In this document: piece by piece, positions 6,796 to 15,600 of the stretch
How the letters are laid out: each line of letters opens with the position of its first letter
Position numbering within the stretch: position 1 is the first letter of the stretch
Origin: Sulfurimonas sp.
GTDB lineage: Bacteria > Campylobacterota > Campylobacteria > Campylobacterales > Sulfurimonadaceae
Reading direction: 5' to 3'
NCBI RefSeq assembly: GCF_014859695.1
Contig: NZ_JACUTS010000003.1
Coordinates: 19,682 to 83,681, forward strand
DNA: 64,000 nt
Notes under the pieces: model-generated
What the model was told of the DNA's origin: nothing
The model's database searches: none
Seen by the model: the letters and a program-made list of their open reading frames with translations, nothing else
Program-made: the position numbers and the translations under genes

Positions 6796-7821
6796 ATGCC
6801 AAGAAGAAAAAAGGCTAGTCCTAAAAAAGAGTCAAAATTTTTAAGAAATGTAGCTTGGATTCTTGCCCTAACGGCAGTTCTTTTGGGCTCATTTATTGCG
6901 GGTTATTACGTCGGATACGATAGTGCTAAAAAAGATATAGCACAAAAAGCCAAAGCAAAAGAGGAGAAAAAACTCTCTATGCTAAAAAAGCTTGAAGAGT
7001 CAGCTGCTAAAACCAAAGAGTCAGATATTAGCGACAGGCTTAAAGAGGTGCTTAAAAAAGATAGCAAAGCTGCACTTAAAGAGCAGGAGAGTGTTGGGGA
7101 ATATGAGGATGCTTCGCACGAGGTAGACGGGGATGTTCTGCCAAAACCGCCAAAAAAAGAGGCACTCAAAGGAGTACATAAACCAACACTTGCCATTATT
7201 ATTGATGATGTAAGTGTACGCTCTCACGTAAATGCCATAAAGAGTTTGAATCTACCTATAACAATGTCTTTTTTGCCGCCAAGTAAGAATAGACCGAATT
7301 CTCATACGCTAGCTTCAAAAGAGAGCTTTTATATGGTGCATCTGCCGATGGAGGCAAAGAACTTTGCAAAAGAGGAGCCGTTTACTCTTAAAGTAGGTGA
7401 TTCTCAGGAGACAATTACGCAAAGAATTGCTGAGATAAAAAGATTATTTCCAAATGTAAAACATATAAACAACCATACCGGTAGCAAGTTTACCTCGAAT
7501 GAGGGTGCGGTCAACAGGCTTATATATGCATTAGATAAACAAAATATTAATTTTATAGACAGCAGAACCATTGGTTCGACAAAAGTGCCTGCCGTTATGA
7601 AGAATTATAGAAAAAAGTATATATCCAGAGACATTTTTTTAGATCATGAGTTTGATAAAGAGTATGTAAAAGAGCAGATAAAAAAAGCGGTTGCATATGC
7701 AAAAGAGCACGGAAGTGCGATTGCCATTGGACATCCACACCAAAACACAATTATGGCTATAAGCGAATCGAAAAAACTTCTTGGGGAAGTTGAACTGGTT
7801 TTAGTAGATAGGCTTTACTAA
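6796..7821 (+). CDS. divergent polysaccharide deacetylase family protein, membrane-anchored
   Basis: The 341-residue protein has one N-terminal membrane anchor (about residues 20-42, RNVAWILALTAVLLGSFIAGYYVG), a Lys/Glu-rich linker to about residue 130, and a C-terminal domain of the divergent polysaccharide deacetylase type (DUF610/YibQ, PF04748). Signatures are LAIIIDDV near 135, LPITMSFLPPS near 155, MVHLPMEA near 178, and INNHTGSKFTS and FIDSRT further on. The IDD, NNH and GHPH motifs match family metal or active-site positions. It should act in the periplasm on an envelope polysaccharide, but the substrate is unknown. dprA follows after 2 bp. Confidence 0.8.
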   Translation: MPRRKKASPKKESKFLRNVAWILALTAVLLGSFIAGYYVGYDSAKKDIAQKAKAKEEKKLSMLKKLEESAAKTKESDISDRLKEVLKKDSKAALKEQESVGEYEDASHEVDGDVLPKPPKKEALKGVHKPTLAIIIDDVSVRSHVNAIKSLNLPITMSFLPPSKNRPNSHTLASKESFYMVHLPMEAKNFAKEEPFTLKVGDSQETITQRIAEIKRLFPNVKHINNHTGSKFTSNEGAVNRLIYALDKQNINFIDSRTIGSTKVPAVMKNYRKKYISRDIFLDHEFDKEYVKEQIKKAVAYAKEHGSAIAIGHPHQNTIMAISESKKLLGEVELVLVDRLY

Positions 7822-7823
7822 AT

Positions 7824-8600
7824 ATGAGCAGAGTTCAAGAGAGCGTTCCTGAGCTCTTAGCCATGAAGAGTTATCCAAAAGAACTCTATTATGATGGAGA
7901 TATTGAACTTTTAAAAAGGGTTAAAGTCTCAATCGTCGGAAGCAGAAAACCTACAAAATACTCTCGTTTATGTATTCAAAAACTCTCATCATCTTTGGCA
8001 AAACATGACGTCTGCATTGTAAGCGGAGGGGCGATGGGCATAGATGCAACGGCACATATGGGCGCAGGAAGTGCAAACACAATTGCAGTGCTACCGTGCG
8101 GTATAGATTTGCGTTATCCTGCTGTAAATAAAAATCTCTTAAACGATATAGAAAAAAACGGACTTCTGCTTAGCCAATTTGAGGCAGGTTTTCGTGCTAC
8201 GCCATGGAGTTTTGTGGTAAGAAATGAGCTTGTCGTAGCTCTTGGAGAGGTTCTCGTTGTCGCAGAGGCAGAGCCAGAGAGCGGAACCATGAGAAGTGTA
8301 GAGTTTGCCCTAAAGATGGGCAAGAAGATATTTGTACTGCCTCATCGCATAGGGGAGAGTGGCGCGACAAACAGACTTCTTGAAGAGTCAAAAGCTGAGG
8401 CGATTTATGATATAGATGCATTTGTAGCAAAATTTTGTGCGTCAAAGAATTTGCAAGAGATAAAAGAGGATGCTTTTATAGAGTTTTGCAGAAATAACCC
8501 GACTTATGACGAGGCTCTTCAAAGGTATCCCGAGAGGATTTTTGAAGCAGAGTTGAGCGGAGAAATAGCGATAACAAACGGAAGAATTTTAGTTTTATAA
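7824..8600 (+). CDS. dprA: DNA-processing protein DprA
   Basis: DprA binds incoming single-stranded DNA and loads RecA during natural transformation. The 258-residue protein is a single Rossmann-like DprA domain: VGSRKPTKYS near residue 33, VSGGAMGIDATAH near 65, VLPCGIDLRYP near 90, and ESGTMRS near 152. It lacks the N-terminal SAM-like and C-terminal winged-helix parts of longer homologues, which is usual in this phylum. It starts 2 bp after the previous stop. Its TAA and that of the convergent queA overlap in a shared TTATAA. Confidence 0.92.
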   Translation: MSRVQESVPELLAMKSYPKELYYDGDIELLKRVKVSIVGSRKPTKYSRLCIQKLSSSLAKHDVCIVSGGAMGIDATAHMGAGSANTIAVLPCGIDLRYPAVNKNLLNDIEKNGLLLSQFEAGFRATPWSFVVRNELVVALGEVLVVAEAEPESGTMRSVEFALKMGKKIFVLPHRIGESGATNRLLEESKAEAIYDIDAFVAKFCASKNLQEIKEDAFIEFCRNNPTYDEALQRYPERIFEAELSGEIAITNGRILVL

Positions 8601-9620
8601 AATAAGCATAGCGTCGCCGTAGGAGTAGAATCTGTACTTCTTCTCGATGGCTGTTTTGTAGAGCTCCTGCGCCTTTTCCAAACCGGTAAAAGAGGCGACG
8701 AGCATAAGCAGAGTCGATTTTGGCAGGTGGAAATTTGTAAGTATATGATTGACTCTTTTGGGTTTGTTCTCTGGATGTAAAAAAAGGTTAGCTTCTCCTT
8801 TTTGTACCTTCTTTCTTGCATAGAACTCTATGGTTCTTGTGGATGTGGTTCCGATGCTAAGTATCTTTATATCAGAATCCAAAAGTTTTTTTGCCGCGTC
8901 CGAGATGGCGTAATACTCGGAGTGCATAGGGTGCTCTGTAATGGTTTCACACTCAACCGGCTTAAATGTTCCGCTTCCTACATGCAGGGTAACATAGGCG
9001 TGAGCAAAATTTTTACATACTCTCTCATGCTGCTCTTTTGTAAAATGTAGAGATGCGGTAGGAGCTGCAACTGCACCTTCCTCTTTTGCAAATACGCTCT
9101 GGTACTCGCTCTCATCCTCTTTGTTATCTTTTCTTTGGATGTATGGCGGTAGAGGAACGTGACCGATTTTATCTATGATCGGGAGAATCTCTTCAAAACG
9201 AAGAGCAGTTGCGTTTTGGTAAAAATTTACAACTCTGCTTCCGTCTTCATGCAACTCTTTTACAATAGCTACTAAATCATCGGTAAAGAAAATCTCGGTG
9301 TCAATTTTTACTTTGCCTCTTATGTAGACATTTACATCATGGGCATTCAGGGCTCTGTTAATAAGAAGTTCTATTTTACCGCCGCTCTCTTTTTTACCGA
9401 AAAGCCTTGCTTTTATCACTTTTGTGTCGTTAAAAACAAGAGCGCACCCTTTTGGTATAAAACTCTCAAAATCAGAAAATCTCACATGAGAAATCTCATT
9501 CGTGGCTCTATCGTAGACAAGAAGTTTTGCGCTATCTCTGGGGTTTGCAGGGTAGGTCGCTATGAGCTCCTTTGGAAGAGAGAAGTCATAGCTTGAGGTT
9601 AGAAGTTCTTTGTTACTCAC
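8595..9620 (-). CDS. queA: S-adenosylmethionine:tRNA ribosyltransferase-isomerase
   Basis: QueA transfers and rearranges the ribosyl group of SAM onto 7-aminomethyl-7-deazaguanine in tRNA to give epoxyqueuosine. The 341-residue sequence follows the family from end to end: YDFSLPKELIATYPANPRDSAKLLVYDR at the start, LVFNDTKVIKARLFG, AAPTASLHFT, YVTLHVGSGTFKPV, HSEYY, and a C-terminal NFHLPKSTLLMLVASF then YSYGDAMLI. Its start overlaps the tatC stop by 8 bp, so tatB-tatC-queA forms one operon. Confidence 0.96.
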   Translation of the reverse strand: MSNKELLTSSYDFSLPKELIATYPANPRDSAKLLVYDRATNEISHVRFSDFESFIPKGCALVFNDTKVIKARLFGKKESGGKIELLINRALNAHDVNVYIRGKVKIDTEIFFTDDLVAIVKELHEDGSRVVNFYQNATALRFEEILPIIDKIGHVPLPPYIQRKDNKEDESEYQSVFAKEEGAVAAPTASLHFTKEQHERVCKNFAHAYVTLHVGSGTFKPVECETITEHPMHSEYYAISDAAKKLLDSDIKILSIGTTSTRTIEFYARKKVQKGEANLFLHPENKPKRVNHILTNFHLPKSTLLMLVASFTGLEKAQELYKTAIEKKYRFYSYGDAMLIL

Positions 9621-10425
9621 TGTTTTTATTTATCGCTTTTATCTCTTCAAGCAGGTCGATATCTTCATTATCTTCCTCTTCTTCAAGCGGCGGAGCAGGG
9701 TTGACCATTTTAACAATCAAGATGGAAATTCCATAGAGTATAACAAGAGGTCCTGCCATAAGCATTTGTGTTAAGACGTCAGGAGGAGTTAGAAGCGCCG
9801 CAACTATGAAGATTAGAATAACCGCATATTTGAAAAACTCTCTCATCTGTCTGTCATCAACCATGCCAAGAAGTGCTAAAAAGTAGGCAAAAACAGGAAG
9901 TTCAAAAGCGATTCCAAAACCAAACATTATCTTTGTAAAGAAGCCTACGTAATCTTCAATATTTATAAGAGGAGTAAATTTAAAACTACCGAATGTTATA
10001 AGAAAATCAAAACCAAAAGGGGTAACAATATAGTAAGCAAACAAAACACCTATTGCAAACATAATAGTTCCGCCGAGGATAAAAGGGATAACCATCTTCT
10101 TCTCATTTGCATAAAGAGCAGGTGCAACAAAAGCCCATATCTGGCTAAGTATGATAGGAAGTGCTCCTACTATTGCCGCAAAAAATGAGACTTTGAGTGC
10201 TACAAAAAATGCTCCGCCGACTTGATTTGTCGTAACCATTCCATCGGCTGCATGCAGAGATTTTTTACCTACTTCTATAAGTGCTACATTTAGGGGTTCA
10301 ACAATCCACCCTAAAATCGGCTCATGAAAGTAAAACATTACAAAAAACATTACGACTAAAGAGGCTACCGAAATTGCCAGCCTTTTTCTAAGCTCTACTA
10401 AGTGTGGTTTTATCTCATCAAACAT
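9613..10425 (-). CDS. tatC: Sec-independent protein translocase TatC
   Basis: TatC is the receptor for twin-arginine signal peptides in the inner membrane. The 270-residue protein has six hydrophobic segments and the conserved cytoplasmic start (PHLVELRKRLAIS). The periplasmic loop and the FELP and LLTPPD patterns (near residues 180 and 215) are family hallmarks. A short acidic tail (EEEEDNEDIDLLEE) closes it. It overlaps tatB by 8 bp and queA by 8 bp. tatA is not in this window. Confidence 0.95.
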   Translation of the reverse strand: MFDEIKPHLVELRKRLAISVASLVVMFFVMFYFHEPILGWIVEPLNVALIEVGKKSLHAADGMVTTNQVGGAFFVALKVSFFAAIVGALPIILSQIWAFVAPALYANEKKMVIPFILGGTIMFAIGVLFAYYIVTPFGFDFLITFGSFKFTPLINIEDYVGFFTKIMFGFGIAFELPVFAYFLALLGMVDDRQMREFFKYAVILIFIVAALLTPPDVLTQMLMAGPLVILYGISILIVKMVNPAPPLEEEEDNEDIDLLEEIKAINKNSE

Positions 10426-10837
10426 CTTTGCTATCTTTTTCTATTTTATCTGTTGTTTGGCTCTTTTTTTTCTTGGCAAAAGTTACCTCTTCATTTTTAG
10501 AGGAAGTTTCATCTTTTGGCTTGTCAAACAGACCGCTCTCTCCAATGTTGTCATCTTCAAGAGTTGTGAGTTTTGCTGCCATTTTTTTAATGTTTGTTGC
10601 ATCTTTTACTTGGTTTGAAGCATTTTGAAGCTCTTTTTTATACGATAACGCTTCATCTTTCATGCTCTTTACATTGAGCTCATCTTCAAACGACTCTTTC
10701 ATGCTTCCTATAGTGTTTTTTGCATTTCTAAAAAATTTAGCTATCTCTACCATCGCACTTGGAAGCTTGTCGGGACCAAGAAACAGGATGGCTATAACGG
10801 CTATAATAAGTATCTCAGTAAAACCCATACCAAACAT
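10418..10837 (-). CDS. tatB: Sec-independent protein translocase TatB
   Basis: TatB forms the Tat receptor complex with TatC. The 139-residue protein has the N-terminal membrane helix (MGFTEILIIAVIAILFLGP), the P-D-K-L hinge and a long charged amphipathic helix after it. The Glu at residue 8 in that helix fits TatB rather than TatA, as does the length. The C-terminal 50 residues are low-complexity and Lys/Glu-rich. Gene order tatB-tatC and the 8-bp overlap agree. Confidence 0.93.
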   Translation of the reverse strand: MFGMGFTEILIIAVIAILFLGPDKLPSAMVEIAKFFRNAKNTIGSMKESFEDELNVKSMKDEALSYKKELQNASNQVKDATNIKKMAAKLTTLEDDNIGESGLFDKPKDETSSKNEEVTFAKKKKSQTTDKIEKDSKDV

Positions 10838-10890
10838 AAAAAATCCTCAAAATTATATAAGGTGACGATTTTATCTAAAGAATAATTAAA

Positions 10891-11943
10891 CTACGATATA
10901 AACAGAGCAATCTCGTCTGCTAAAAGGTACTCTTTGTTATAAAAAGTATCATCTTTTATTATTAATTTATTTTCTTGAACTAAAAGCTCAGCTCTCTTTA
11001 GCTCCTCTTGATTCAAAATGTTTTGTGCGACTCCAACAGATGAGCGAAATCCCAAAAATATCTGCTCTGTTTTTTTATCCTCAGACTCAAGCTGCTCTGT
11101 TTTTATATCCAGAGGATTTTTTATATACTCCTCGATATCCGTAGTGGGGTAGTATCTTTGCATGCCAAGTTTGCCGACAGCTCCGCTTCCAAGTCCTATG
11201 TAATCTTTATAGTGCCAATACCCAAGGTTGTGCGCACTTTTATATAAGCCGAAGTTGCTTATCTCATACTGCTCAAAGCCAAAGTCTGTGATTTTCTTGA
11301 AAAACCAAGAGGTAAGCTTTAGTCTCTCTTTTGACATCTGCGGTTTTTTCTCAAAAGGAGTTCCCTCTTCTATGGTCAGTGCATAGGCGCTTAGATGGTT
11401 AATGGGAAGTGAAAGGGCAGTTTTTAGATCATTTTCTAAAAGCTCTTTCGTGTCTCCGAGTGTTGCGTAGATGAGGTCAAGAGAAATATTTTCAAACCCT
11501 GCTTTTTTTGCATTTAAAACAGCCTCTTTTGCCTGAGTAGAAGTGTGTGCACGGTTCAGCAGTTTTAGTTTTGCATCATCAAAACTCTGCACGCCGAAGC
11601 TGATTCTGTTGACGCCGAGTTTTCGCATGCCTCTTAGCCATTCTTCGGTTGCGCTGTTTGGATTTGCTTCACTTGTTATCTCGATGTTTTCGCCCAGATA
11701 AGGTTTTAGCATCTCAAAGAGTTTTTCATAGTGTTTTGGCGCTACGGTTGAGGGAGTTCCGCCGCCTATAAAGAGTGACTCTATCTCTTTTGGCGCTACC
11801 TGAAATCTCTTTAGTTCAAATGCAAGCTGCTCACAAAGTGCCTGCATATAGTCTTCTTTTAGGTGGAACTTGTCAACGTAAGAGTTAAACGCACAGTAGT
11901 AACATTTTGAGTCACAAAAGGGAATGTGTATGTAAAGTAGCAA
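10891..11943 (-). CDS. hemW: radical SAM protein HemW (heme chaperone, HemN-like)
   Basis: The 350-residue protein is of the HemW type: short, with the radical-SAM cluster motif C10-x3-C14-x2-C17 right at the N-terminus, followed by FIGGGTPS near 64 and RISFGVQSFDD near 118. HemW binds heme and is thought to deliver it to respiratory enzymes. It was long annotated as oxygen-independent coproporphyrinogen oxidase, but that activity belongs to longer HemN. It appears to stand alone, 53 bp upstream (in the minus sense) of tatB. Confidence 0.9.
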   Translation of the reverse strand: MLLYIHIPFCDSKCYYCAFNSYVDKFHLKEDYMQALCEQLAFELKRFQVAPKEIESLFIGGGTPSTVAPKHYEKLFEMLKPYLGENIEITSEANPNSATEEWLRGMRKLGVNRISFGVQSFDDAKLKLLNRAHTSTQAKEAVLNAKKAGFENISLDLIYATLGDTKELLENDLKTALSLPINHLSAYALTIEEGTPFEKKPQMSKERLKLTSWFFKKITDFGFEQYEISNFGLYKSAHNLGYWHYKDYIGLGSGAVGKLGMQRYYPTTDIEEYIKNPLDIKTEQLESEDKKTEQIFLGFRSSVGVAQNILNQEELKRAELLVQENKLIIKDDTFYNKEYLLADEIALFIS

Positions 11944-12077
11944 ATAGTATCTCCTGATTTATAGGGTGAATTATAGCTATATTTTCTATCTTAGTAGATT
12001 TTAATTAATATAAATTAAAGCATTCTACGTTAAAGTGACATATTTTTTTATATTTAAACTGTGGAAAGTGTCTAAAA

Positions 12078-13421
12078 ATGGCAAAGCTAGAAAATTATTT
12101 AACGCAAATAGCGGATCTTTACGAGAAGAGCGATGATTGTCAAAAAAGTTCTATTGTGGCTGCAATAGAGACAATTTTAAACGCTAAAAAAGATGTAGCT
12201 ATAGAAATAGATGAGATTTCGGCTCTGCCAAATAGAGCATCTTTGATGAGAGAGATTTCGCTGCTTCAGGATGAAGCTATGCTTGTAATACTCCATATAA
12301 ATCAGATTGAGGCAATAAAACAGCTCTACGGCTTTGAGATGGTTCAAGATATTATCTCAAATAAAGCAGAAACTCTAAAAAATCTTATAAAAGACAGCGA
12401 TGCATCCCTCTATAGTATAAATCTTCAGAAGTTTGCACTATTGGTGAAGAGTAAAAAACTTTTTGATAAGTATCTCTCGATTTTAAAATTTTCTATTTTC
12501 AATAATATAGAGAGCTTTACATATACAAGCTGTGACGGCTCAAGAGTAATCTCCGATTTTACTGCAGGAATCTCTTACGGCATAGAGCATCTTCATCACA
12601 GTGCAAATGTGGCACTCCAAGAGGCGATGGTTTCAAAACTCTCGTATAAGATATATAATATAAATCCAGAGTGTACGACTTTAGAAAAATCTAACCTAGA
12701 TAAATATCAGGTATATAAAGATGCCCTCCACAACGGATACATAGTTCCATATTTTCAGCCTATAATAGACTCAAGAGACGGCTCCATCATGAAGTATGAG
12801 GCACTTGCAAGGCTTCAGCTTCCAGATGGCAGAGTCGTCCAGCCGTATGATTTTTTAAGCATAGCAATCGAAGATAGAACTTTTGAGTTTTTTACCAGAC
12901 AGATGATGCAAAAGGTCTTTAACGTATATGATAAAACGTATGTCGAAATTTCTATGAATTTGACATACGAGAATATAAAATCTCAGACAATGCTTGAGTA
13001 TATAAAAAACAGGCTCGAGAAGTACGGCGGCGAGAGAATTACGTTTGAGATTGTGGAGACAGAAGAGATAGACGACTATGAAGTAGTAGAGAATTTTATT
13101 TTAATGATCAAAGAGTATGGATGCAAAATATCTATAGATGATTTTGGATCAGGTTACTCAAACTTTACAAATCTAATAAAGCTAAATATAGATTTTATAA
13201 AAATTGACGGCACACTTATAATAAAATTGCTTAGCGATGAAAAAGCAAGATTGATGGTTCAGTGGCTTATACAGTTTGCAAAAAACATAAATATAAAGAG
13301 TATTGCAGAGTTTGTCTGCTCACATGAGATATCTGAGTGCGTAAAAAAGCTTGGAGTTGATTATCTTCAGGGGTATTATCATGGAGAGCCAAAAGAGGCT
13401 AAATTTTACGGATTAGCGTAA
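12078..13421 (+). CDS. cyclic-di-GMP phosphodiesterase with degenerate GGDEF domain
   Basis: The 447-residue soluble protein has a GGDEF-fold N-terminal half (about 50-190) in which the signature loop is replaced by INLQKF, so it should not make c-di-GMP. The C-terminal EAL domain (about 210-445) looks active: EAL at 241-243, an N-rich metal strand SMNLTYENI, FEIVETEEI, the DD pair at 354-355 within DDFGSGYS, and FIKIDG. It should hydrolyse c-di-GMP to pGpG. No membrane segment is seen. It is followed convergently by the chemoreceptor gene. Confidence 0.88.
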   Translation: MAKLENYLTQIADLYEKSDDCQKSSIVAAIETILNAKKDVAIEIDEISALPNRASLMREISLLQDEAMLVILHINQIEAIKQLYGFEMVQDIISNKAETLKNLIKDSDASLYSINLQKFALLVKSKKLFDKYLSILKFSIFNNIESFTYTSCDGSRVISDFTAGISYGIEHLHHSANVALQEAMVSKLSYKIYNINPECTTLEKSNLDKYQVYKDALHNGYIVPYFQPIIDSRDGSIMKYEALARLQLPDGRVVQPYDFLSIAIEDRTFEFFTRQMMQKVFNVYDKTYVEISMNLTYENIKSQTMLEYIKNRLEKYGGERITFEIVETEEIDDYEVVENFILMIKEYGCKISIDDFGSGYSNFTNLIKLNIDFIKIDGTLIIKLLSDEKARLMVQWLIQFAKNINIKSIAEFVCSHEISECVKKLGVDYLQGYYHGEPKEAKFYGLA

Positions 13422-13451
13422 ATACCGACTCTCTTTTGTCTTAAAAACTCT

Positions 13452-14570
13452 CTATTTTTTAGAGAGATTGCTTAGCGTATCTATAATCTCGTCCATTTTG
13501 TGGCTTATACGGCTTACTTCGCCTGAGATGTCGTTCACGTCACTTGCATTTTTGTTTAGTGCATCAGAGCTCTCAGAGATGGATTGAATAAGAACATTTG
13601 TCGTTGCAGATGTCTCAGCAAGACTTTTTTGGGTTCTCTCCGCAAGTTTACGAACTTCATCCGCAACAACCGCAAATCCTCTTCCATGCTCACCCGCACG
13701 CGCTGCTTCAATGGCTGCATTGAGTGCTAGAAGATTTGTCTGCTCTGCAATGTCGCCGATGGTTGCTAGAATAGTTTTTGTCTCATTTGCATTTGTAACA
13801 AGTGTTTGAAGATTCTCTACCATATCGTTCTCTTTGTGAGCAACGTTATGAATTCTATCAACAGCACTGTTTATCATCTCTTTTAGCTCTTTGATTGTAC
13901 TGTTTGTAATTGTTGCGATGGTCTCGTTTAGTCTGTCTGAAGACTCAACTATCGTATTTTGACTCTCTTGATTTTTTTGCTCCATATTTTGGAGGGATTC
14001 TCCAAGAGAGTTAATGTTGTTTAAGAGGTCTGCCATTTTAGCTTCTACATCTATTTTGCTTCTTGTAGAGAATGAGCCCTCAGAAAACTTTTGAAGCGTA
14101 GCTATTGCATTGTCAAGATTTTTCTCGGAAGAGCCCAGCATATTGTTAAGAGAGTTTCTAAGGACGTGAACATAAGGAGTCTTTGAATCAGAACCGATTC
14201 TGCAAGAGTAGTGACCCTTTGCAACTTTATCTGTAAGAAGAACCATCTCTCCGGCTACTCTAGTATCTTCAAGTACTGAATTCTGGTATGTTGTAGCAAT
14301 TTTATTGAAGTTTTTTTCGGCTTCATCGGTTGCATTTTCGTCTACTCTGACTTTATTTCTTTTAAACTCCATCATCTCAATAAGTTCTAATCTTTTTTGA
14401 TTTAGAGCTTTGGTCTCATTGGCGTTTTTTTGCAGATTAAGTAAAATCACGACCACAAAAGCAACAACCGCAAGAGATGCTTGTATGATGTTTGAGTCCG
14501 TTAAAAACAGAGAACCTATTAAGAGTAGAAAAGCTATTGAGATGATTGTGTTTTTTAATCTGTTGTTCAT
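13452..14570 (-). CDS. methyl-accepting chemotaxis protein, CetA-like energy-taxis transducer
   Basis: This 372-residue chemoreceptor has a membrane hairpin near the N-terminus (about residues 8-45), almost no periplasmic domain, a linker, and the highly conserved signalling tip ([30 protein letters not shown] split across about 275-305). Lack of a ligand domain together with a PAS gene 10 bp upstream matches the CetA/CetB pair of Campylobacter, a split version of Aer in which the PAS protein senses redox state. Family call is firm; partner role is inferred from context. Confidence 0.88.
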   Translation of the reverse strand: MNNRLKNTIISIAFLLLIGSLFLTDSNIIQASLAVVAFVVVILLNLQKNANETKALNQKRLELIEMMEFKRNKVRVDENATDEAEKNFNKIATTYQNSVLEDTRVAGEMVLLTDKVAKGHYSCRIGSDSKTPYVHVLRNSLNNMLGSSEKNLDNAIATLQKFSEGSFSTRSKIDVEAKMADLLNNINSLGESLQNMEQKNQESQNTIVESSDRLNETIATITNSTIKELKEMINSAVDRIHNVAHKENDMVENLQTLVTNANETKTILATIGDIAEQTNLLALNAAIEAARAGEHGRGFAVVADEVRKLAERTQKSLAETSATTNVLIQSISESSDALNKNASDVNDISGEVSRISHKMDEIIDTLSNLSKK

Positions 14571-14580
14571 TTTAAAATTC

Positions 14581-14964
14581 CTATCTTAATGTTTTATAGA
14601 GCGCTTCGGCTTCTTCAATCTCTTGCTTTGAGGGCTTTCTTCTGCATGAGAGATATGTCTGCTCTTTTCTGGTTGTATCATACATCGGATATACCGTTGC
14701 AAAAACCCAGTAAAAACCTCCATCTTTGGTTCTGTTTTTTACATAACCGCTCCAAATCTTGTCACTCTTTATGGTCTCCCAAAGATCTTTGAAAGCGGCT
14801 TTTGGCATATCGGGATGGCGGACAACATTGTGTGGCTTGCCTACAAGCTCATCTATGGTGTAGCCGGCAATTTTACAAAAGTCATCATTTGCAAAAATAA
14901 TAATACCCTTTGCATTAGTTTGAGAAACTAAAAAATCATCATTTTTTAATATATACTCTTGCAT
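14581..14964 (-). CDS. Aer/CetB-like PAS sensor protein
   Basis: The 127-residue protein is a single PAS domain closely matching the Aer N-terminus: [13 protein letters not shown] near residue 24, [19 protein letters not shown] near 40, [20 protein letters not shown] near 70, and SCRRKPS near the end. In Aer and CetB this fold binds FAD and signals redox changes. The family's conserved WSG-x-VKNR strand is present. It has no membrane segment and should dock on the chemoreceptor encoded directly downstream. Confidence 0.87.
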   Translation of the reverse strand: MQEYILKNDDFLVSQTNAKGIIIFANDDFCKIAGYTIDELVGKPHNVVRHPDMPKAAFKDLWETIKSDKIWSGYVKNRTKDGGFYWVFATVYPMYDTTRKEQTYLSCRRKPSKQEIEEAEALYKTLR

Positions 14965-15095
14965 TGTCTACCTTTATATAATAATATAGTCACAATAGTA
15001 ACATAAATAAGTTAAAGCCACAGCAACTACTTATAATTCTTTTTTTATAAGAGACTTTTTTATATGAAATTAGTTTATTTTAATGGCATATTTTG

Positions 15096-15101
15096 TATAA
15101 T
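15096..15101 (+). promoter_or_regulatory. -10 box for the rppH-lysC-hobA-holB-folP run
   Basis: A perfect TATAAT lies 28 bp before the ATG at 15130. The upstream ATG at 15064 would sit before the transcript start, which favours 15130 as the rppH start. No clear -35 box is seen, as is common in this phylum. Confidence 0.5.
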
Positions 15102-15129
15102 CGCGCCAATACTACTATCAAGTGAGATA

Positions 15130-15600
15130 ATGAACAAAAAAGATTTATACCGTCCCAATGTAGCGATGATTATCGTCTCAAGCAGATATCCGCATACAAA
15201 AGAGATTTTCTTGGCACAGAGAAATGATCTACTCGATGTCTGGCAGTTTCCTCAAGGCGGAATAGATGAAGGCGAAGAGGTTCAAGAAGCCCTTTTTCGC
15301 GAGCTTCTAGAGGAGATAGGTACGGACAAGGTAGAGGTAATCGCCGAGTTTCCGGAGTGGATTTCTTACGATTTTCCTTCAAGAATTGCCGAAACTATGA
15401 AACCGTTTATCGGTCAAAAGCAGAAATATTTTTTGGTAAAACTCCATGAGAGCGCGACTATAAATATTCATACAGATGAGCCCGAATTTAGCGACTATAA
15501 ATTTGTAACTGCGGATGAGGCGCTAAACATGAGCGCTAGTTTTAAAAAAGATGTGTATGAGAGCGTAATAGGTTATTTTAAAAAAGAGGGATTATTGTAG
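15130..15600 (+). CDS. rppH: RNA pyrophosphohydrolase (Nudix)
   Basis: RppH removes pyrophosphate from the 5' end of mRNAs and so starts their decay. From the chosen start the protein is 156 residues, the usual size. It opens with NKKDLYRPNVAMII and carries WQFPQGGIDEGE and a Nudix box G-x5-E-x7-REL-x-EE-x-G near residues 37-59. An upstream in-frame ATG at 15064 would add 22 hydrophobic residues that do not belong to the family. The -10 box at 15096 also argues against it. lysC starts immediately after the stop. Confidence 0.93.
   Translation: MNKKDLYRPNVAMIIVSSRYPHTKEIFLAQRNDLLDVWQFPQGGIDEGEEVQEALFRELLEEIGTDKVEVIAEFPEWISYDFPSRIAETMKPFIGQKQKYFLVKLHESATINIHTDEPEFSDYKFVTADEALNMSASFKKDVYESVIGYFKKEGLL

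Noticed and set aside
13448..13466. CTCTCT/AGAGAG hairpin between the EAL gene and the chemoreceptor
   Set aside because: The stem is short, the T-run is in the loop, and it overlaps the chemoreceptor stop, so terminator function is weak.
15064..15129. Upstream start for rppH adding 22 residues
   Set aside because: The extension is hydrophobic and not family-like, and a TATAAT at 15096-15101 lies within it.
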